A DNA stretch of 64,000 nucleotides, from NCBI GenBank assembly GCA_958299035.1, contig CATQJL010000305.1, positions 75,174,792 through 75,238,791 on the forward strand, written 5' to 3'. Each line of letters starts with the position of its first letter. Position 1 is the first letter of the stretch. The notes beneath the pieces are model-generated. The model was not told the origin of the DNA, did not search any database, and saw nothing but the letters and a program-made list of their open reading frames with translations. Shown one piece after another: positions 22,621 through 33,615 of this stretch. Source of the DNA: Cylicocyclus nassatus. Lineage: Eukaryota > Nematoda > Chromadorea > Rhabditida > Strongylidae. The position numbers were made by a program, and so were the translations under genes.

Positions 22621-24894
22621 ATGGTAGATCTAATGGCCAGTCCAAGTGATTATCAAGAACCCCGAGATTTTGAAGACGGTGAACTACCAGAAGATGGTGA
22701 AATCTGTGATGATGATGAAGAGCCAAAAGGTAAAAGAAACAGTTCCTAAATTGGACATCAACAAACAGGTTTACTGGTGTATGAGCCTTGTCTTCCAAAC
22801 TTTAAGAGATAATAAGGCGGAAGATTTCGTGTGCATCCTCTGCGATGATAGATAAGGATGTTAATGTGCTCTAATGACATTCGATGAGCGTCACTTTTCT
22901 GCAGACATCTGATGGTTGGCTAACTAACCTAATTTTTTCGCGGCGTCATTCCTTATTCGGTTTTGTTCACACTATGGGCTGCAAAAGCATATAGATATAC
23001 ACTTTGCTAAGTAAACAACATTTAATTGCGTAATATTGCATCTCCCTGAAATGCTTATCGTAAGAGTTCGAACTTGATATCAGAATCCAGGATGAAGAAT
23101 GTGCAAAATCGTTACTCCTCAAACTTCTTGTTTTGCCCACTCAATAATGTTTTCAGCTGCTGCTGCTGTGAATAATCCTAGCCCTAGTCCGAGTGCTAAC
23201 GTTGTCAATCAACCCTCAGCCGGTGCATCGCCAAATCAGTCCAAGATTCGAACAGCAAAAGAGATGATAGGGGCTTCGGTTCGTTATTTCATATCCTTAT
23301 CTCTTCTCTCATGGCGGACTATTCTGTGAAAATCTCACCGAGGGACTACTTATTGATAATCTTAATTAGATTCTAAATTAGAAAGAATACAAGTTACATT
23401 AATGATAGACACTTTCTTTACAAACTTTGATTGATGTAATAGATAATGGCTAGTTTTTTTTTGCTATAAGTTGTGCTTTCCCTGCGCGACCGGTTCCATC
23501 GAATGCGTCGTTTTTTTATTTGAAGGAGGAGAATGCGAAGCCCTCGCAAAGCATGTGGGCGAGCAAGGTTGCGGCCGCCGAAGAAAAAGTTGGCGACGTT
23601 TTTGGATACGGTGCTGAGGACAAGGACTATCGATTTGAAGAGGAAGGCAGTGGAGATTTTGATTACCGACAAGGAAGTCATGTTGGTAGAAGGTATGCAG
23701 TTTTTTGCTTCCACTTAGGACCAAACTGTCTTTTTCTGTGGGAACTGCTGTAAATACTACTTTTATAGTTATTCTAGGCGTCGCCATTCTCCTCAACATG
23801 ATGAAGACTGGGATATGCGTGGTCCAAAACGTCCTTATGGCGGTCGCGGATTCCGTGGCTTCCGACCAAAACCGCGTTGGGCAACCGAACATCAGATTTG
23901 CAAGTTTTTCCGCGAAGGCTATTGCAGAGACGGCGACAACTGTGCCTATTCCCACCAAGCTGAAGACTCTCTACGCCGTCCCGAACTCTGCAAATTCTAC
24001 CAGCAAGGTTTCTGCAAAAAAGGGCTCACTTGCCTTTTGCTGCATGGCGAATTCCCATGCAAAGCATTTCACAAAGGAGAATGTAGTCGTGACCCATGTC
24101 ACTTCAGTCACGTTCCTCTTACCGACTACACTAGGCCACTTTTCGAGCGTATGTGTCAGGAAGACGAAATGTATGCTAATCGAAGCATGGGCGGACCGGT
24201 CCCAATGAAGAGGCGTGTCTTACTGCCACAAGGACCAAGTGGGGCACAACCGCCACTCCCACCCACTACTGCTGCTCCGGTGATTCATGCTGCTGTTCCA
24301 CAGCAGCCATCCAACGGTGGTCCTCTTGCACCGCCTTCTGTGGTCGTACCCTCCTTGACGCCTACACCACCTCCATTCCCGGCTATGCCTCCTAGGTTAC
24401 CTTACTATGCTGCTCCTACACATGCTGCTTCACCCAGATTCGAAGAAGCTGCTGCAGTTCCGGGCGTCATTCCGACGTCTCAGCCTACGACCACTGCTCC
24501 ACCTACGCAGTTCAACATTAGCCAGATGCTTGCTCAAATTGCTGGTGACTCAATCGCTGATGATGAAAGTCCCGCAAGTCCGCCCATGGGAAATGGATCC
24601 ACCGATAGTGCTGTTGTGCGACAAATTCCGGAAGGAAATGTAGTAGCTTGGAGGCTGATCGCTGTTGATGCGCCTCCGACATACTCTGGAGTCACTCCAG
24701 ACCTTAATTTGACGAGCCAAGATCCTAGAATGAACCGTGTAATGCAGTCACAATTCGATGCAGTCTCTTCCTTGATCGCCGGCACCCCCTCAGCTGATTC
24801 ATCAGTGAGTAGGACAGATTTATTTAGACCTGAAGAAAGGAGGCCCAGTGATGACAGACCGCGCGCCTCGTCGTGGATGCCACAAATGGCTTAA
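22621..24894 (+). CDS. Triple CCCH zinc-finger protein of the ZC3H4/ZC3H6/Su(s) family
   Basis: Exons 22621-22729, 23157-23278, 23526-23692 and 23778-24894 join in phase to 504 aa. The N-terminus has the acidic motif FEDGELPEDGEICDDD, like the EDGELEEGE motif of vertebrate ZC3H4. An RG-rich stretch (RGPKRPYGGRGFRGF) leads into three CCCH fingers at about residues 173-250. The first two are C-x7-C-x5-C-x3-H (CKFFREGYC.., CKFYQQGFC..) and the third is C-x7-C-x4-C-x3-H (CKAFHKGECSRDPCHFSH). PLTDYTR follows, matching PLTEETR of relatives. The rest is Pro/Ala-rich and disordered, with the family's DPR motif (SQDPRMNR) near the end. Relatives bind nascent RNA and restrain or terminate unproductive RNA polymerase II transcription in the nucleus. 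Two in-frame ATGs (22621, 22633) are possible starts. Confidence 0.85.
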
Positions 24895-27800
24895 ATTTTG
24901 CATTTATCTGAATCATTTCCACAGTCTTGCTGCTCATATCTGCGCTCATTTTGTAAATGCGAGTTATGTTCTTTCTTTAATTTTCGTTTTTCGCATACGT
25001 CTTCTTCGTTTATTCTCTTCCCCTGGTGTCTCATGCGGAATATGGGTCTCAAAATGGTGTGACTCTCTCGCACTCTTTTACAGTTTTTCAGTTTACCTGC
25101 TCCTTATTAGTGTACGCAGCTCTTATTGTTTACAATTCACGTTACCCTAAGATAAGGAATTTTGAAGATGAAAGAAGTGCTGATAAATATATATGTATAA
25201 GGGGTTGAATGTATGAATAGAACAAAAGAAGGGCAATGATACATTATTGGTGCTCGTTGTGTGATTTATTTGAAAATGAAATGATGTGGTAAAAAAAGAG
25301 GGAAGGTAAATGAACATGGTAGGGGTTGAGAAAAAGAGTTGGATGGGAAAAGAAGGGACAGAAAGGATAGGTCATGATATAGTGGAAGGAATTAAGCAGG
25401 AATAAAGACTGCAGAAGAGATGGGTTGAATGGTAGAGGAGTGATAAAAGGTACATTACTGGTAGGAAGGAAATTTGAAGAGTAGGTGGACTATAAGGGTG
25501 AAGATACAAATGTAAATATGAAGATGTGGTCAAAATTGAATGCTGGGGAAAAATGTGGAAGAATCGTAATGGTCTGCGAAAATGTGTGATGTTATTGCTA
25601 TGACATAAAATGAATTCCAGACAGACAAAGCACAAAATTCCGTCAAAGTCATCTCTTCATATTAATGGCGTAGAATTCTACGTAAAGTGCATATGTTGAA
25701 CCATATTCTTATGTAAATACTTATGCCAGAAGTGCTCTTTGAAAACTTGAATCTGCTTAAGACCACTTCATGTACATTTGCCTTGAAAAATCCATTTCAG
25801 AGACAAATTTTGAATGTCAGAGATATCGATAGCTGAGATTTCTCTCACTTGCATCATGTGACGTCAGCTTTTATGACGTTAGATTTTCAATGCTGAAAAA
25901 CTGAACACGGATTGTCTACATATGTGGAATAATAGCAGACGGATAAACAGACTCGTTGGCATTTTTTTGGTGATGATCGACGTTGGTTACAAGTGTGTTC
26001 AATAATCCCATTGATATAATGTCTGTATGTTCAAATTTTCCAACTTGAAGTATTTCATGTGGCGCCAGGTAGATTTTCCTTGCTGTCATAAATTCTGAAA
26101 ATCACGAATTTGCAATTCTACGAATTATACAATGAAGATTGTTGCCTGTGACCGAAAACTTAATTTCCAAGAAAATTTATTCTTCAAGTAGAAATTTTGC
26201 TACATGCAAAATTGAAGATTAATAGCATTTTTGAATGAACATCAAAGTGCAGAGAACGATTTGTTATCAACGTCGCACTCTATGAGAAGCGATTCTTCCT
26301 ATAATCGTAAAAATAAAGTATAGGAAAGGCACAGAGAAGATCGAGAAGCTACAGAAAATAAAAAAGGAATAAATAATGCAGTTTATGTCACAGCATATTC
26401 AGATCTCAAAATGATGTGTTATAGCAAATGGTAGGGGCTATAAAATTGCTGTAAGAATCGCTGACTGTCTCGAATATTCTCAAGGTCTATGAAATAAAGG
26501 GAATGAAGCTTCACGACCGCACTAATTTACATCCATAGTCAGGAGGTGATAAATAGGGCGATTCTAGAGCTTTCTTGATTTATGTTTTCCAATGAATTGA
26601 CGACTTTTGAGAATCGAGCATGGTCTTACAGCTGTTCCTGAACAGTCATTCACAAGCTGAGAGCTCCAGCAAATCGTCGGTTTTGTCTTCTTCGAATAAT
26701 TTTTTTGGTCCATCCAGCGATTTCTTCTTCTGTAGTTTGGCCGTTTATTTTTTTTTCGCAAGAAGTATCATCGTTTATTTGTGCGGAAGCGTATTTTCAC
26801 TCTCATATTTTAATACCATATATAACTATTAATTCCGCAATTCTAACACCCCATCTAATAAATTTTACATGAAAATAATCGAGAAGGTGCTATGGACTTC
26901 GATCACAAGGTCAACATTTTTATTCCTTCCTATGATTCGATTAAGAAAAGAAAAATAGAAATGAAAAGACTCAATTCCGTGACTGCTCCACCTGGGCAAC
27001 GCCTCAGCTGTGTAACATTTCTTGCAAAAAAGGTCATTTCTTTTTTCTGAAGAGGAATTTGCTCTATCTGTCCGTCGTTAAAACATTCATGTGTTTCACG
27101 TGTAGTAATACTTTGAAGTGAGAGATTGCAATGAAAGAATTTGATTGAAAGTTGTTTTGATTAAGGGCGTTGGAATATGTAGAGATTGCAGTGAATTAGA
27201 ATGCAGATTTTTTAACGGCAGATTTTCTCATACGATGAAAATAATATTGATCATTTGATAACTTTGACAGAAGAGAACATCCTGGAACATTTTTCTGACG
27301 TTTCCTAATTGTTAAACTCACCCAGAATGTGATTGTTGCAGGATGAAGTAAAATTTTGAAAGCCAAGTTGACACAGGTTTCAATGTGAGCTTTTGACATT
27401 TTTTTGTGCACAAAACCTTTGGACTTGTGTTTTTGGATGTACTTTGGCCACATACCGTCAACGGGAAATAAGGTGAACACCTGTAAATTTTATTCTTTGG
27501 AGTTTAAACCACAGAAATGTGCTGGTGGACTTCGCGTGAAATAAAATGGAGGTTTCCAGGCCTTCTTTCCATGAATGAACCAAACAAACTGTCAACGTGA
27601 GTTACAAATGCCGGTTGACATAAATTTTATCTGCAATTAGTGAACTAACCATAGTTTTTTTCAAAAACTCACAATCTTACAAAAATAATTGTTGTGTTTG
27701 CGCGAGTAATCTATAATAATTTCAAAGGCTGGTGCAGGACGAAGGCGCAGAAGCAGCACTGGTTGAGCGGGCGCAAAGGCGACGCGCGCCTATCTTCACC

Positions 27801-27981
27801 ATTGCAGATTCTGCACCTTATGCGCTCCGCAGCTAATAAGACCGCGTTCGCGCCCGAAGATATTGCGCCTTCGTCATGCAGCAGCCTATACATACTTTTC
27901 TTTAGGTATCTTCATGAATCTGTCTTGCCAATCTGAGGCTATGTTAAATATTATGTGCGTTGACTCTCATCATGTAAAGTA

Positions 27982-28342
27982 CTTGAAGGCAATGTCTTGG
28001 TACAGTTTCGTCTGCCAGTTCTTCACCTCTTCGGAGCCTTCTCACCACGAGGAATCCACATCTAAGCTTTTCATTCCATAAAAATGGCGAAAATGAGCTT
28101 TTTCGAGGCTTTCCAGGTCCACAATAAGTGGAGAATACGTGCAAGTGGGCGGGACCCGGGGAGGAAGGTGGGGCGCGGAAAAATTTTCGGCGTATCTTCA
28201 CTGAATGCGGCCAAGCTTCGGAAAAAGCTCGCTTTCGCCATTTTCACGCGCTGGAAGGCCCAGATAGGATTTTTCACGGCGAGAAGGCTCCGAAAAGATG
28301 AAATACTGGAAAACGAAATTTTGCCGAGACACTGTCTTTAAG
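27982..28342. mobile_element. TTAAAGGCAG-family element
   Basis: Left end CTTGAAGGCAATGTCTTGG and right end GCCGAGACACTGTCTTTAAG are inverted. Inside, GGAGCCTTCTCACCACGA pairs with GGCGAGAAGGCTCC, and AAAATGGCGAAAATGAGC pairs with CGCTTTCGCCATTTT. There is no protein content. Confidence 0.6.
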
Positions 28343-28995
28343 AAAAATATAGTAGTATTGAGCGTCGTATACATATGTAGTGAGCTTGAGGATAGTCATT
28401 GTTTCCATTCAATGCTCTAACAAAGAAAATTTACTTTGCAATTCGAAAAAAAGGGCTTTTTCAAACATTTATGTTTTGAGTCGCTTAAAATGGCTTCGGA
28501 ATATCCTATCGACTAAATGGTCAGAACGAACTTAACCCAGATTCATTTCAAACAAGCTGTATATTATGGCGTCCTGAAACCCTGCTACCAATGTTCATTA
28601 TCTGCCAAACTATGTAAGAAGGAATTATGAGCGTCAAAATGTGAGAAATTTTTCGAGTTCCAACGATGTACTTCGCTGAAAAGGAGCCTGATGGCACGGA
28701 TTCACGGCAGCTATGGATACTCCGATTGCAAAGAAGAAGCATATTCACCAAAAACCTAGATAGTGTTTTTGAAACGTATTTCATGGAACATGCGCCGGGC
28801 AAACCGCACATTTACACGCTCATATTTTCTTCCAGATAGTCGCTCGGCAGGTACTAAACATATATTTGAGATCAGCATTTCAGGGCGAGCCGATGATATA
28901 TAGCTTGTTTGTATGGTTGGATTAAGTTCTGACCATTTCCGGCTAAGTTTACTACCCGGTTTGCAAATCCTGTTGCCATCAAAATTTGCGTTACA

Positions 28996-29421
28996 TTAAA
29001 GGCAGTGTCCCGGCAGATTCGCGCCTTGGGTGATATCGCTGCGGTGGGGTTCCTGGCCACCCCACTAACCTCTAGGCCTAGTCTGGCTTGTTGATGTCCC
29101 CCCTGCGCCGAGAAAATAGCCTCAGAACCGGCGCGCGCTCGAACGACTTCGCTTACCAGCTCGGTGCGGGACCACATTACCGCTCTCCGCATTGTGCATA
29201 CTATTCCAAAATAAAAATTACAGGCGGCAGGGTGTTTCGTGCCGGGGCCTCCCCAATTTCCGTTGAAACTCTCGTCCGAGCCGCTTTTTGCAAACTAGGG
29301 AAATTTCCCCAAAACGGTCTTTTCACCCGATTCTAAGCTCAGATTCGGGTTCTACGAGTCGGAAAGGCCTAAGACTTGCAGAAAGGTGGAAACGCAAAAT
29401 CTGCCGGGACACTGCCTTTAA
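28996..29421. mobile_element. TTAAAGGCAG-family element
   Basis: TTAAAGGCAGTGTCCCGGCA at the left is matched by TGCCGGGACACTGCCTTTAA at the right, close to perfect over 20 bases. The interior is GC-rich with partial palindromic structure. Confidence 0.7.
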
Positions 29422-29600
29422 GCTAGTCTCGTCTGTCGGTCGAACTCCCTTCAAAAGTACGATATTCAATGAAGATTAACTTAAAAAGCTCCGATAAAAT
29501 ATTTTGAGTAATTTTAACTAAAAGGCAGCTATGGAGCACTATTGTAATAAAGCAAGAAGAACTTGCTACTTTTCCGTGGAAATAGCTTGGCATATAATAT

Positions 29601-30550
29601 CAGGTTGTCCCATAAGTTCCGTCCATTTTGATTTTCAGTCGCAATAAATCATCAACTTCTTGTTCCTAGGTATGTTTCAAGGTACCATTCGATAGAGCAA
29701 AACAAGCTCTACAAGATGGCTATCTTGCTGTTGCACTAGCTGCAATACATCTCGAGTCTTAAACCGAAAACTAAAAAGATTCAACTGCCCGAAAAATCGA
29801 GAAAAAATCGTAACTCCGTTCAAAAACATCCTACAAAAATTCCAACTTGCTCATGTAAACACTAACCATCTTAGATATTTATATACGCCGTTGCCGTTTT
29901 TGTTCCTTGGCTAGAAATCAAGAAGACGAAAATTTTCATGTTTTTGCCAAAGTGATGTTGTGCTGTCCCTACATAGATAGTTGTAAACTACTAGCCTGTA
30001 GAAGTACAAATGTAAATTTTCAGCTCTCTATAAGCAGTGGTCTCCGAGAAATATGGATTTTAGCGTAAGACACCCAAGCAAAGCAAGCTATATTCGATAT
30101 TTCTCGTAAACTACTGCTTGTAGAAAGCTGAAAATTTATGTTTGTACTTCTACAGGCTAGTAGTATACAACTATCTATGTAGGGACAGCACAACATCACT
30201 TTGGCAAAAACATGAAAATTTTAGTCTTCTCGATTTCTAGCCAAGGAACAAAAACGGCAACGGCGTATATAAATATCTTAGATGGTTAGTGTTTACATGA
30301 GCAAGTTGGAATTTTTGTAGGATGTTTTCAAATGGAGTTACGATTTTTTCTCGATTTTTCGGGCAGTTGAATCCTTTTAGTTTTCGGTTTAAGACTCGAG
30401 ATGTATTGCAGCTAGTGCAACAGCAAGATAGCCATCTTGTAGAGCTTGTTTTGCTCTATCGAATGGTACCTTGAAACATACCTAGGAAAAGAAGTTGATG
30501 ATTTATTGCGACTGAAAATTAAAACGGACGAAACTTATGGCACAACCTGA
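29601..30550. mobile_element. Long near-perfect hairpin with mariner-like ends
   Basis: CAGGTTGTCCCATAAGTTCC at the left and its complement at 30530-30550 bound two arms of about 470 bp. They mirror each other almost base for base (for example CTCTACAAGATGGCTATCTT at 29709 and its reverse near 30441). The centre is near 30080. No transposase is present. Confidence 0.85.
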
Positions 30551-33005
30551 TAAAATGGTCTGTAATCATTGCTAATGTGCTTCTTAAGGTGTGCTCTCAT
30601 CTCCGACGGACACGGTCACAGATTTTTTCTTGTAATACAACAGAGAGTTTGATCTTCCGTAAAGATCAGTTTACTTACTGTTTGTGTTGATGAGTAATCA
30701 GTGCCTAAGAATGAAAACGGCAAGAATCATGGCGAAGTTATTGCCTCATACGTTGACGAATGTACTGAAAAAAGAAAACTATTTACTGTTTGCTCAAAGC
30801 TCCATTATCCTACGTGACGGTTTTCCCAAGGGTTTGGCCAAGAATCATTGGCGAATGTTTACCATAAAAAATGTTACAACGAATTGCTCATAACAGATGA
30901 CGAACACAACATCAGGAAATTTTCCAAATAATTCCAGATCAATCTGATTCAGCCAATTTAGATCCACAGCAAATATGTTCGATGAACTGGAACTATCAAT
31001 GTCTGTACTCGCTTCAGACATCTATCATCATTCGGCACACATGTGACAACGATGAGCGTTTTGTTACAGTCAGTCGAGGGGGAACACTTGATGAGAACGT
31101 GCAACGGGAAAGAATTTGAACTTTTCTTTTTTCCACAGGAATTTACTGTTTGGTTAAGAAATGAAAATGGATGAATGAACGATACGTTTTTGCGGTGAAT
31201 TTTGGGAAATTACAAGAAAATGGGGAAAATCGTTAGTGAGCGAATTTGCTCGGAGCAAATTCAGTGAGCAGTCGTCGGCGAGTGATTGTTTATTGTTTTC
31301 CATTTATCAAATGGAAAAGAGTGCACAATGTTCTGCACCATGAAATTTGGTCTGAAATTTGATAATTCAATAATTTAGCAAAGAGCAGAGAAAAAATACG
31401 GGCATCAAGTCCAGGAAAAACCTTAACCTTTGGGAAACTGTAATCAATTGTAAATTGTAATATCAGGATGGCTCAAAACTTCGTTACCACCATTTTCAGA
31501 AATTCATAATCTCCTAATTCATCGAAGAATTTGCATACTTTTGGCTTTGAGTGAAAAAAAATCATTTGCTTTACAATGGCAATCAAAAGAATTTCCAAAC
31601 CCAAATACCGCAGAGACAAAAGTTGTGGAAGGAAATTATTCATTTTTTGTGCAGAATTGCCAAAAACTTGAAACTTGCACGAGAATTTTGTGCAGTTATG
31701 GGTTTTACTACTTGCTCTTTCCCTCCGTAAAATACTCTGTGCTAATTGGGCGTTTCTATAAGCAAGAATTTTGAGAAAAATGTTAAAAATTCATTTTTTA
31801 AGTGCTTGCTCAAAGATCATGACTTTTCATAAAAATTTAGTCAACACAATCTTTACTCACAGATGGGAAGAGCAGCCCATAAAATCTTTAAAACCACATG
31901 TTCTAGTATTTAGTGCAAGTTTCAAATTCTTGGCAACAATATGTACAGTAAAGTCAAAATTTGAGTAATTTCATTCTGAGCTTCTATCTCTGCAACGTTT
32001 GGTAAAAGTCGTTTCTTTCAGAAGGTATTGTAAGCGCATTCCTCTTTGAGATAAAGCCTAAACGCAGATTTTTTGAGACAATAAGAAGATATGAATTTTT
32101 GAGAAATGGCGTAAACGATTCGGGCCAACCATAATTCGTATTCAGAGAAAAAAAAATGCAGGCATCAGGATCAGAAAGATTAGCATAACTTCTAAATAAT
32201 CGTACGGTTTAGAATCTCTGAACACTTTTTGTAGAGAAAAAAGTTTTCCAGCTATCGACACTAAAAATCGATCGGTTTTTTTTTTCGAGAAAAAGCACAC
32301 CCAAAAATTTCCTGCAGAAGTAGATTCAACATTTGCTCACGAGAAAACCTTGAAGTGATTATCGCACAACTGTTGTTCAAGCTCTCAGAGTCTTGTTTAT
32401 GAGGCAGGGAGTGCAAGTAAAAAAAAATTAATGGAAGAACTAATTCATGGAGTAATTTTCCCCCTTCACTAGCAAAAGACAAGCAAAGGACTTTATTTTT
32501 GTGTGAAGACATTTTATTCGTGTGCACTCGATATTTGTGTGCTTGCAATTTGTTTTCAAAATTTCTTTAAACTTGATTTGCTGCCGTGTTTATTCAGCAT
32601 AAAATGGTTCTATTGAGTGTTACTTTGAAAATAGAATTTTGAAAATCATAAATAACCGACACTCAAGGGAAGTTTTAAGAAGACAAGTATATTGGAGACC
32701 TACAAAAAGTTTTCACAAGGTGGAAAAGTTTACAAAAAAATTTGTTTCCATTTTATGATGTTCAGACAATTTTTGTAAAAAAAAATACAAAGAAGAATTG
32801 ATTCATTATATGTTGACACCAACACAAATTAATTATCTTGATCGACGTTTATAACAATTTTTTTCCCATAAACTCAACTGGATTTAATGGAATGAAAAAA
32901 TAATTACAATAAATTTATGGGCAATGTAGTTTTTAGCATAAAAATCTATGTGATCATTTTCAAAATGAAAGCGATGAAAATAACTGGAAAATCGTTCATT
33001 ATAAG
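30551..33005. other. Interval with no supported gene
   Basis: This is AT-rich DNA with short open frames only (for example 31541-31968). It has no splice-linked pairs, no recognised family and no clear repeat boundary. Confidence 0.5.
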
Positions 33006-33006
33006 C

Positions 33007-33413
33007 AGTGGCTCAGGAAAATTGCAACTGCGGGCTTTTTGCACTCACAGCCTTCGGCTTTCTGGATCCGCTGAGTCTGATAATGTGCTTGAAAAGTCAA
33101 AAAAGTGATTTTTTTGGCGTTTTTCGGCCTTGGAACTCGCTGAGGGGGCTGAGCGAGCAATTTCCGCCAAAAACAGCGATTGGCTGCAAGTAATTGTAAC
33201 TCCACCATTTCGGCGGCAACTGGCTGATCTCAGACAGCCAATAGCGACCAAGTTGGCGATCGCTCACCCCTCCCCTCCGGCAACCTCTAGGGCAGGAAAA
33301 CGTCATGGGAAGCATTTTTTTGACTTTTCAAGCACGACCCTGGACTCAGCGCAACCAGAAGGCGAAGGAGAGGCGGAAAGCTCGCAAATGCAATTCTCCC
33401 GAGCTATTGCCTC
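33007..33413. mobile_element. Imperfect palindromic element
   Basis: CAGTGGCTCAGGAAAATTGC near the left edge pairs with GCAATTCTCCCGAGCTATTG near the right, and CTTGAAAAGTCAAAAAAG pairs with CTTTTTTGACTTTTCAAG-like sequence at about 33312. Open frames on both strands arise from the palindrome and are not genes. It lies about 200 bp upstream of the GH18 gene. Confidence 0.6.
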
Positions 33414-33503
33414 TGAGCGAAAAATAATTTTCCTTTTTCTTGTGAATTCTAGTATGATTTTCCCATGATTATGCCGACATAACGTAGTAATATTTTCATT
33501 CTT

Positions 33504-33535
33504 TGACGTCACCGAATGTCCAGCGGATATAAAAG
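33504..33535 (+). promoter_or_regulatory. Promoter of the GH18-like gene: CRE and TATA motifs
   Basis: TGACGTCA, a perfect palindromic CRE (bZIP site), is followed 17 bases later by TATAAAAG. The latter is 81 bases before the first exon. TTCAAGTTTAG|G directly before the ATG may be a trans-splice acceptor. Confidence 0.4.
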
Positions 33536-33615
33536 CGATTTTTCACAGCTGTGCATCTGCTATGCTTTGCTTTGAAGCTATTCCACCTCTATTCAACCTT
33601 TTCTTCAAGTTTAGG

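Larger units (their letters stand above)
24895..29600. other. 3' flank of the zinc-finger gene and gene-poor interval
   Basis: A strongly purine-rich plus strand spans about 25255-25560 (runs of A and G with few C). After that the DNA is AT-rich with no supported exon, apart from the two TTAAAGGCAG-family elements at 27982 and 28996. Confidence 0.5.

Noticed and set aside
23464..23958. A 164-codon minus-strand frame and a 167-codon plus frame
   Set aside because: Shadows of zinc-finger exons 3 and 4; the CCCH fingers fix the correct frame.
33045..33512. Several overlapping frames on both strands before the GH18 gene
   Set aside because: Produced by an imperfect palindrome; no splice link to exon 1.
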